From: RSA11 sp036564135 | GTDB lineage: Bacteria; Actinomycetota; Thermoleophilia; Solirubrobacterales; 70-9 | Assembly (NCBI GenBank): GCA_036564135.1 | Contig: DATCLC010000119.1 | Span: 1-64,000, forward strand | Length of the DNA: 64,000 nt | Direction: 5' to 3' | Shown: one piece after another, positions 59,633 through 64,000 of the stretch | Layout of the letters: each line of letters starts with the position of its first letter | Numbering within the stretch: position 1 is the first letter of the stretch | Notes under the pieces: model-generated | Seen by the model: the letters and a program-made list of their open reading frames with translations, nothing else | What the model was told of the DNA's origin: nothing | Database searches by the model: none | Translations under genes and position numbers: made by a program

Positions 59633-59633
59633 G
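59569..59633 (+). repeat. Dispersed dyad repeat, second copy, overlapping a gene end
   Basis: Aligned in the same orientation with 44368-44433, it shares ATCGTCA, TCGCG, CTCGCGAG, CCCGCG and CCGCGAT in the same order with small gaps. Read on the other strand it also matches 44409-44445 (CTACGACCC then ACAGATCGCGGA), so the element is internally symmetrical. Confidence 0.55.
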
Positions 59634-59675
59634 CAGCGCGGACTTTGATGCGGGCGGGCGGCTGACGGTTGTCGG

Positions 59676-59704
59676 TTGCGGCCGCACTCGCGGCTCTATA
59701 CGGT
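59676..59704 (+). promoter_or_regulatory. Candidate promoter of the collagen-like glycosidase gene
   Basis: TTGCGG (59676-59681) and TACGGT (59699-59704) with a 17-nt spacer, 10 nt before the ATG. The -35 box lies in the 16-nt block (59668-59683) also found at 39889-39904. Confidence 0.5.
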
Positions 59705-59714
59705 GCACGGCGGG

Positions 59715-61472
59715 ATGGGTGCCTTACGCCGGTTCGGCTCGGGCGTGGCATGCGCATTGGCCAGCGTGTTGGCGACGCTGGCCCTGAGCGCGACGGCGCA
59801 CGCCGGTCCATACCCGGGGATCCCTGACCCCGGAGGAGACCAGAACGCCTCGGTGCCCGTTCCGCCGCCGAACGGCAAGTTCCTCGGCTTCCACGAGTCG
59901 GCCACCGGGATGATCGCCCACGGTTGGACCCCCGAGCAGATCGCCGAGGTGGTCGCGGGAGCGGGCGCGAACCTCCTCCGCTTCACGTTCGACTGGTGGA
60001 ACGCAGAGCCCCGGCGCGACGAGTGGGACGAGAACTACTGGGGTCAGTACCAGCGGCTCTACAAAGCGTTGATCAGCCGCGGTGTCCGCCCACTGATCGG
60101 CCTGAATTCAACGCCGCCCTGGGCGCGACACACGATCTATCAGGCATGCGGCAGGCAGCGCGGCTGCGAGTACCCGCCCGCCGAATACATGGACCCGGAG
60201 TGGGCCGAGTTCGCAGCGGAGGTCGCGCGCCGGTTCCCGCAGGCGGCGGGGATCGAGATCTGGAACGAGCCGAACCTCCAGGGCTTCTGGCGGCCGAACC
60301 CGAACCCGTGGCGTTACGCGCAGATGGTCGTCGCGGCCTACGACGCGATCAAGGCGGTGAACCCCAACATGCGGGTCGTCGTGGGCGCGCTCGCCCCCAC
60401 CCAGACCACGGAGCGGGACATCCTGGGCGGGATCGTGAAGATGCCGATGCGCACCTTCCTCGACGCCGCATACGCCGCGAACCCCAGCATCAAGGGGCAC
60501 TTCGACGCCCTCAGCTTCCACACCGTCATCCAGCGCCTTGAGTACGGGGCCGAGACGGAGTGGGCGAAGTTCTGGCACGACGTGCGGGAGATCCGGGACA
60601 AGTGGGGCGACCAGGACAAGCCGATCTGGCTGACCGAGACCGGCATCACCACCGACGGCCCGGAGCAGGTGAACGAGCTCTGGCAGGCCATCGGGCTCTT
60701 CCTCCAGTACCGGCGGGTGATGACGATGCCGGACGCGGAGGCGATCGTGATCCATACGCTGGCCGACCGCATCGAGCTCCCGGTGGGCGACCTGAACCGG
60801 GGCTACGGCGTGATCCGCTCGTGGCAGCCCTGGCAGCCCAAAATCGCCTACTGCGCGTTCGCCGGCCGCGTCCCCGGCGGCACGCCCTACGGCGGCTGCC
60901 CGCGCTACACGGACCCCGTCGATCCGAATCCCGACCCGGACCCGGGCGATCCCGGCGGGCCCGGCGATCCGGGCGACCCGGGGAATCCGGGAGAACCCGG
61001 TGACCCCGGCAACCCGGGAGAGCCCGGAGAACCCGGCGGTCCTGGCGAGCCGGGGAACCCGGGCGACCCAGGCAACCCGGGCGGCCCCGGCGGCCCCGGG
61101 GGCGACGGGCCCGCTGGCGAGTTCCCCCGCTGCGACCTGAAGCTCATGCGGCTCGGCGCCAAGCTCGCGCAGGGGCCAAGCGGCAAGCGGTCCTCGGCCA
61201 AGCGGCGCTACCAGCGCGAGGCGCGGCGCTGCGTGCCCGCGCAGCGGCGGATCGCAAAGCTCAAGGCCAAGCGCCGCGAGACCCCATCGGGCGCGCGCCG
61301 CGTGAGGATCACGAACCGCATCCGGACGATCAGGATCCTGTCGCGCGCCTGCCGAAACAAGCTGCGCTGGCTGCAGCGCACCGCGGCAGGCGCGAGCCCC
61401 GACGTGGTCGAGCGCAAGCTGGCGCGCCACCGCGACCTCCGCCGCAGCTGCACGGGCAGGCGCCCGCGATAG
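59715..61472 (+). CDS. Secreted glycoside-hydrolase-like protein with collagen-like stalk
   Basis: 585 residues. Signal peptide (1-29, AHA cleavage), then a TIM-barrel part: FLGFHESATGMIAHGW, RFTFDWWNAEPRRDE, IEIWNEPNLQGFW (acid/base Glu185), IWLTETGITT (nucleophile Glu308). Residues 411-466 are Gly-X-Y triplets (GDPGGPGDPGDPGNPGEPG...), Pro- and Asp/Glu-rich, resembling a bacterial collagen-like stalk. The C-terminal about 110 residues are strongly basic with paired Cys (RCDLKLMRL, RRCVPAQ, SRACRNKL), possibly a wall- or glycan-binding module. It is a paralogue-like neighbour of the previous gene. ATG 59715 follows a TACGGT box. Confidence 0.82.
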   Translation: MGALRRFGSGVACALASVLATLALSATAHAGPYPGIPDPGGDQNASVPVPPPNGKFLGFHESATGMIAHGWTPEQIAEVVAGAGANLLRFTFDWWNAEPRRDEWDENYWGQYQRLYKALISRGVRPLIGLNSTPPWARHTIYQACGRQRGCEYPPAEYMDPEWAEFAAEVARRFPQAAGIEIWNEPNLQGFWRPNPNPWRYAQMVVAAYDAIKAVNPNMRVVVGALAPTQTTERDILGGIVKMPMRTFLDAAYAANPSIKGHFDALSFHTVIQRLEYGAETEWAKFWHDVREIRDKWGDQDKPIWLTETGITTDGPEQVNELWQAIGLFLQYRRVMTMPDAEAIVIHTLADRIELPVGDLNRGYGVIRSWQPWQPKIAYCAFAGRVPGGTPYGGCPRYTDPVDPNPDPDPGDPGGPGDPGDPGNPGEPGDPGNPGEPGEPGGPGEPGNPGDPGNPGGPGGPGGDGPAGEFPRCDLKLMRLGAKLAQGPSGKRSSAKRRYQREARRCVPAQRRIAKLKAKRRETPSGARRVRITNRIRTIRILSRACRNKLRWLQRTAAGASPDVVERKLARHRDLRRSCTGRRPR

Positions 61473-61481
61473 GCGCCGGGC

Positions 61482-62381
61482 TCACTCCAGCTCGACGTCG
61501 CGGTGCACGATCTGCACCGCCACGTCCGGGATGGCCGCGACGTGCTGCGCGATCCGCCCCGCGACCGTCACCGACCGGTGCCGTCCCCCCGTGCACCCCA
61601 CCGCGATCGTCAGATGGGTCTTGCCCTCGCCCACGTACGCGGGGAGCAGGTAGTCGAGCAGCGGGAACAGGCGGTCGTAGAACTCCTGGGCGACGCCGCC
61701 GGCCTCGACGTAGTCGATGACCCGCTCATCGAGGCCGGTCAGGGGCCGGAGCTCCTCGTGGTAGTGGGGATTCGGAAGGAAGCGCACGTCGAAGACGAGG
61801 TCGGCGTCCCGCGGCGGCCCGTGCTTGAAGCCGAACGTGAGGACCGTCACCGAGAGCTTGCCGACGGTGTCGGGGGCGAGCAGCTCCGTGGCGATCTTCC
61901 GCCGCAGGCCCGCGCCGGTGAGCTCGCTCGTGTTGATCACCACGTCGGCCCGCTCGCGCAGCGGCTCGAGGACCGCGCGCTCGGCGCGGATGCCGTCGGC
62001 GACCCGGCCCTCCGGCGCCATCGGATGCCGACGCCGGGTAGCGCTGAAGCGGCGCAGGAGCACCTCGTCGTCGGCCTCCAGGAAGAGGACGGTCGGATTG
62101 AGCCCCTCGGCGCGCAGCTCGGTGAGCACGGCGTCGAACTCCTCGAAGTACTTGCCCCCGCGCACGTCGGAGACCACCGCTGCCCGGCGCACGCCGCTGC
62201 CCTCGTGCGCGAACAGCTCGCCGAGCGCCCTGATCAGTCGCGGCGGCAGGTTGTCGACGCAGAAGAACCCCGAGTCCTCGAAGGCGGCGATCGCCTCGGT
62301 CTTACCCGCGCCCGAGTAGCCAGTGATCAGGTAGAGCTCGACCTGCTGGGCTGCTCTCCCCTCCTGGTCAGTCGCGGTCAT
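61482..62381 (-). CDS. rapZ: RapZ/YvcJ-family nucleotide-binding protein
   Basis: 299 residues. Walker A TGYSGAGKTEA at about 20-30, FFCVDNLPP, RRHPM, FGFKHGPPRDADLVFDVRFLPNPHY and the C-terminal IAVGCTGGRHRSV identify the RapZ family, which in actinobacteria links ATP/GTP binding to envelope precursor control and development. Its ATG overlaps the uvrC stop (ATGA), the uvrC-rapZ order also common in actinobacteria (where yvcK and whiA usually follow; the next gene here is instead the convergent collagen-like protein). Confidence 0.93.
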   Translation of the reverse strand: MTATDQEGRAAQQVELYLITGYSGAGKTEAIAAFEDSGFFCVDNLPPRLIRALGELFAHEGSGVRRAAVVSDVRGGKYFEEFDAVLTELRAEGLNPTVLFLEADDEVLLRRFSATRRRHPMAPEGRVADGIRAERAVLEPLRERADVVINTSELTGAGLRRKIATELLAPDTVGKLSVTVLTFGFKHGPPRDADLVFDVRFLPNPHYHEELRPLTGLDERVIDYVEAGGVAQEFYDRLFPLLDYLLPAYVGEGKTHLTIAVGCTGGRHRSVTVAGRIAQHVAAIPDVAVQIVHRDVELE

Positions 62382-64000
62382 CTGCCGGCCTTGTGGAGCT
62401 GGCGGTGGATCTCGGATGCGAGCTTGCTCGGGATGCCGGGGACGCCGGCGAGCTCCTCGCGGCTCGCGGCCACGATCCGCTCCGGCGAGCCGAAGTGCTC
62501 AAGCAGGGCGCGCTTGCGAACCGGGCCGACGCCGCGCAGCTCGTCGAGGATCGAGTGCGTGAGCGCGGCGTCGCGGCGGCTGCGGTGGAAGTCGAGCGCG
62601 AAGCGGTGCGCCTCGTCGCGTACGCGCTGCAGGAGCCGTAGGGCGTCGGAGTCGCGCGGGATCGGGACCGGGTCGGAGCGGCCGGGGACGTAGACCTCCT
62701 CCAGGCGCTTGGCCAGCGAGATCACCGCGATGCCCCGGTCGCGCAGGGCGCGGACCGCCGCGCTGAGCTGCCCCTTGCCGCCGTCGATCACGATCAGGTC
62801 GGGGACGGCGGCGAAGCTCTCGTCAAGCTCGGCGTCGTGGGGCGAGCGGTCGCCCTGCTCCAGCAGCCGGGCCAGCCGGCGCGAGAGCACCTCCTCCATC
62901 GAGGCGAAGTCGTCAGGTCCCTTGCTGCGATCGCCGCGGATCTTGAAGCGGCGGTAGTGCGCCTTCTTGGGGGCGCCGCCCTCGAAGACGACCATCGACG
63001 CGACCGTGTGCTCGCCGCCCAGGTTCGAGATGTCGAAGCCCTCGATGCGGATCGGCAGCGACTCGAGCCCGAGCGCCTCGCCGAGCGCGGCCACGGCGTC
63101 CGCCCGCTGGGCGCGCCGGCGCTCGCGGCGCAGCCGGTCCTGGCCGAGCGCGAGCTTCGCGTTGCGCTCGGCGAGCTCGCGGATCCGCCGCTTGTCGCCG
63201 CGCTCCGCCACGCGCACCTCCACGGGCCCGCCGCGGCGGGTGGCGAGCGCCTCCTCGAGCAGCTCGACCCGGTCGCGCACCGCCTCGCCGACGACGATCA
63301 GCCTGGGGATCGCCGGCGCCGCCGAGTAATACTGGGCGATGAACTCCTCGGTGACCTCGCCCTCGTCGCGCTCGTCCTCGTTCGACATGTAGAAGCTCTG
63401 GCGCTCGGCGAGGATCCCGTCGCGCACCTGGAAGACCTGCGCATTCGCGGTCTTGCCGTCGATCGCGACGGCGATCACGTCCGCGGTGTCCAGCGATTCG
63501 CCCGCGACGCTGCGCCGCTGCATCAGCGACCGCACCGCCTCGAGGCGGTCGCGGTAGACGGCAGCCGCCTCGAACTCCTCGCGGCGCGCCGCGTCGGCCA
63601 TCTTGCGCTCGAGGTCGCGCTCGACGTCGCGGTAGCGCCCGGAGAGGAAATCGACGATCGCCTCGATGTTGCGCCGGTACTCGTCGCGGTCGATGTAGCC
63701 GACGCAAGGCGCCTGGCAGCGCTTGATGTAGTAGTCCAGGCAGGGAACCCCCGAGCGCCGCCCGGGCTCCGGCCCGTCGCAGGTCCGGTACTGGAAGAGC
63801 TTGCCGAGCAGCTCCAGCGTCTCCCGCGTGCGCTTCGCGTTCGAGTACGGGCCGAAGTACAGGCGGCCCGAGCGATGCCGCTCGCGCGTGAAGTACACGC
63901 GCGGGAAGTCCTCATCGAGGCTGATCCCGATGTACGGGTAAGACTTGTCGTCGCGCAGGCGGATGTTGAAGATCGGCCGGTACCGCCTGATGAACTGCTG
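62378..64000 (-). CDS. uvrC: Excinuclease ABC subunit C, C-terminal part
   Basis: 540 visible residues; the N-terminus lies beyond the right edge. It begins inside the GIY-YIG nuclease domain (NIRLRDDKSYPYIGISLDEDF), followed by CLDYYIKRCQAPC, the UVR motif MADAARREEFEAAAVYRDRLEAV, the RNase H-like second nuclease (EGFDISNLGGEHTVASMVVFEGG and DLIVIDGGKGQL) and C-terminal helix-hairpin-helix repeats (LRGVGPVRKRALLEHFGSPERI ... GVPGIPSKLA). It makes the two incisions in nucleotide excision repair. The stop overlaps rapZ. Confidence 0.95.
   Translation of the reverse strand, partial: QQFIRRYRPIFNIRLRDDKSYPYIGISLDEDFPRVYFTRERHRSGRLYFGPYSNAKRTRETLELLGKLFQYRTCDGPEPGRRSGVPCLDYYIKRCQAPCVGYIDRDEYRRNIEAIVDFLSGRYRDVERDLERKMADAARREEFEAAAVYRDRLEAVRSLMQRRSVAGESLDTADVIAVAIDGKTANAQVFQVRDGILAERQSFYMSNEDERDEGEVTEEFIAQYYSAAPAIPRLIVVGEAVRDRVELLEEALATRRGGPVEVRVAERGDKRRIRELAERNAKLALGQDRLRRERRRAQRADAVAALGEALGLESLPIRIEGFDISNLGGEHTVASMVVFEGGAPKKAHYRRFKIRGDRSKGPDDFASMEEVLSRRLARLLEQGDRSPHDAELDESFAAVPDLIVIDGGKGQLSAAVRALRDRGIAVISLAKRLEEVYVPGRSDPVPIPRDSDALRLLQRVRDEAHRFALDFHRSRRDAALTHSILDELRGVGPVRKRALLEHFGSPERIVAASREELAGVPGIPSKLASEIHRQLHKAGR

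Noticed and set aside
60945..61112. DNA tandem repeat or satellite
   Set aside because: The periodicity is explained by Gly-X-Y codon triplets within an open reading frame with varied third bases, so it is a protein feature.

Overview
The window is very GC-rich, densely packed bacterial chromosome. GC-rich codon use, a GuaB3-type IMP dehydrogenase paralogue, type-2 PyrF, a PknB-like kinase, sortase-type surface signals and many 1-4 nt stop/start overlaps point to an actinobacterium. My best guess is class Thermoleophilia (Solirubrobacterales-like); that placement is inference from protein flavour, not a search result.

Layout. (1) Positions 1-6100, all minus strand: a housekeeping string reading HU -> pyrF -> LysM protein -> D,D-carboxypeptidase -> PfkB kinase -> terminator -> guaB3 -> guaA (cut by the left edge). 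(2) About 6400-41500: a large surface-glycan locus on alternating strands. It holds a polyprenyl-phosphate sugar-1-phosphate transferase (40002-41507), a Wzx-type flippase (21751-23226), two O-antigen ligase/polymerase-like proteins (30179-31900 and 37369-39300, the latter with a TPR tail), a fused Wzz/BY-kinase chain-length regulator (35674-37224) and at least eleven glycosyltransferases, including a GT2-GT4 fusion. It also holds six methyltransferases, an acyltransferase, a FAD oxidoreductase, a GtrB-like polyprenyl-phosphate glycosyltransferase and three mutually paralogous polytopic proteins that resemble GT-C enzymes. A small LPXTG-anchored protein sits just upstream of the initiating transferase. 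This looks like a Wzx/Wzy-type exopolysaccharide or wall-glycan system plus a lipid-linked-sugar (GT-C) branch. (3) 41500-51300: argS, an NAD-dependent sugar epimerase, an M48 protease, a metallophosphoesterase, a lipoprotein/Ser-Thr kinase pair, tgt, a FkbM methyltransferase and hsp20. (4) 51300-56200: a decayed XRE regulator, then gap-pgk-tpiA-gpmI as one tightly coupled minus-strand unit. (5) 56260-61470: a VOC protein, an ABC-2 exporter and two adjacent secreted or anchored glycoside-hydrolase-like proteins, the second carrying a collagen-like Gly-X-Pro stalk. (6) 61480-64000: rapZ overlapping uvrC (cut by the right edge).

Two genome-wide habits can be read directly. Many genes have a TANNNT hexamer only 4-10 nt upstream of the start codon, which suggests widespread leaderless mRNAs. 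Many neighbours are coupled by ATGA, GTGA, TTGA or TGATG overlaps. In two cases the best start is a CTG inside CTGA (pyrF and the carboxypeptidase). Other notable items are a dispersed dyad repeat (44331-44450 and 59569-59633), a 16-nt block shared by two promoters 20 kb apart, and an arginyl-tRNA synthetase with a degenerate HIGH motif. I saw no tRNA, rRNA, CRISPR array, insertion sequence or replication origin.
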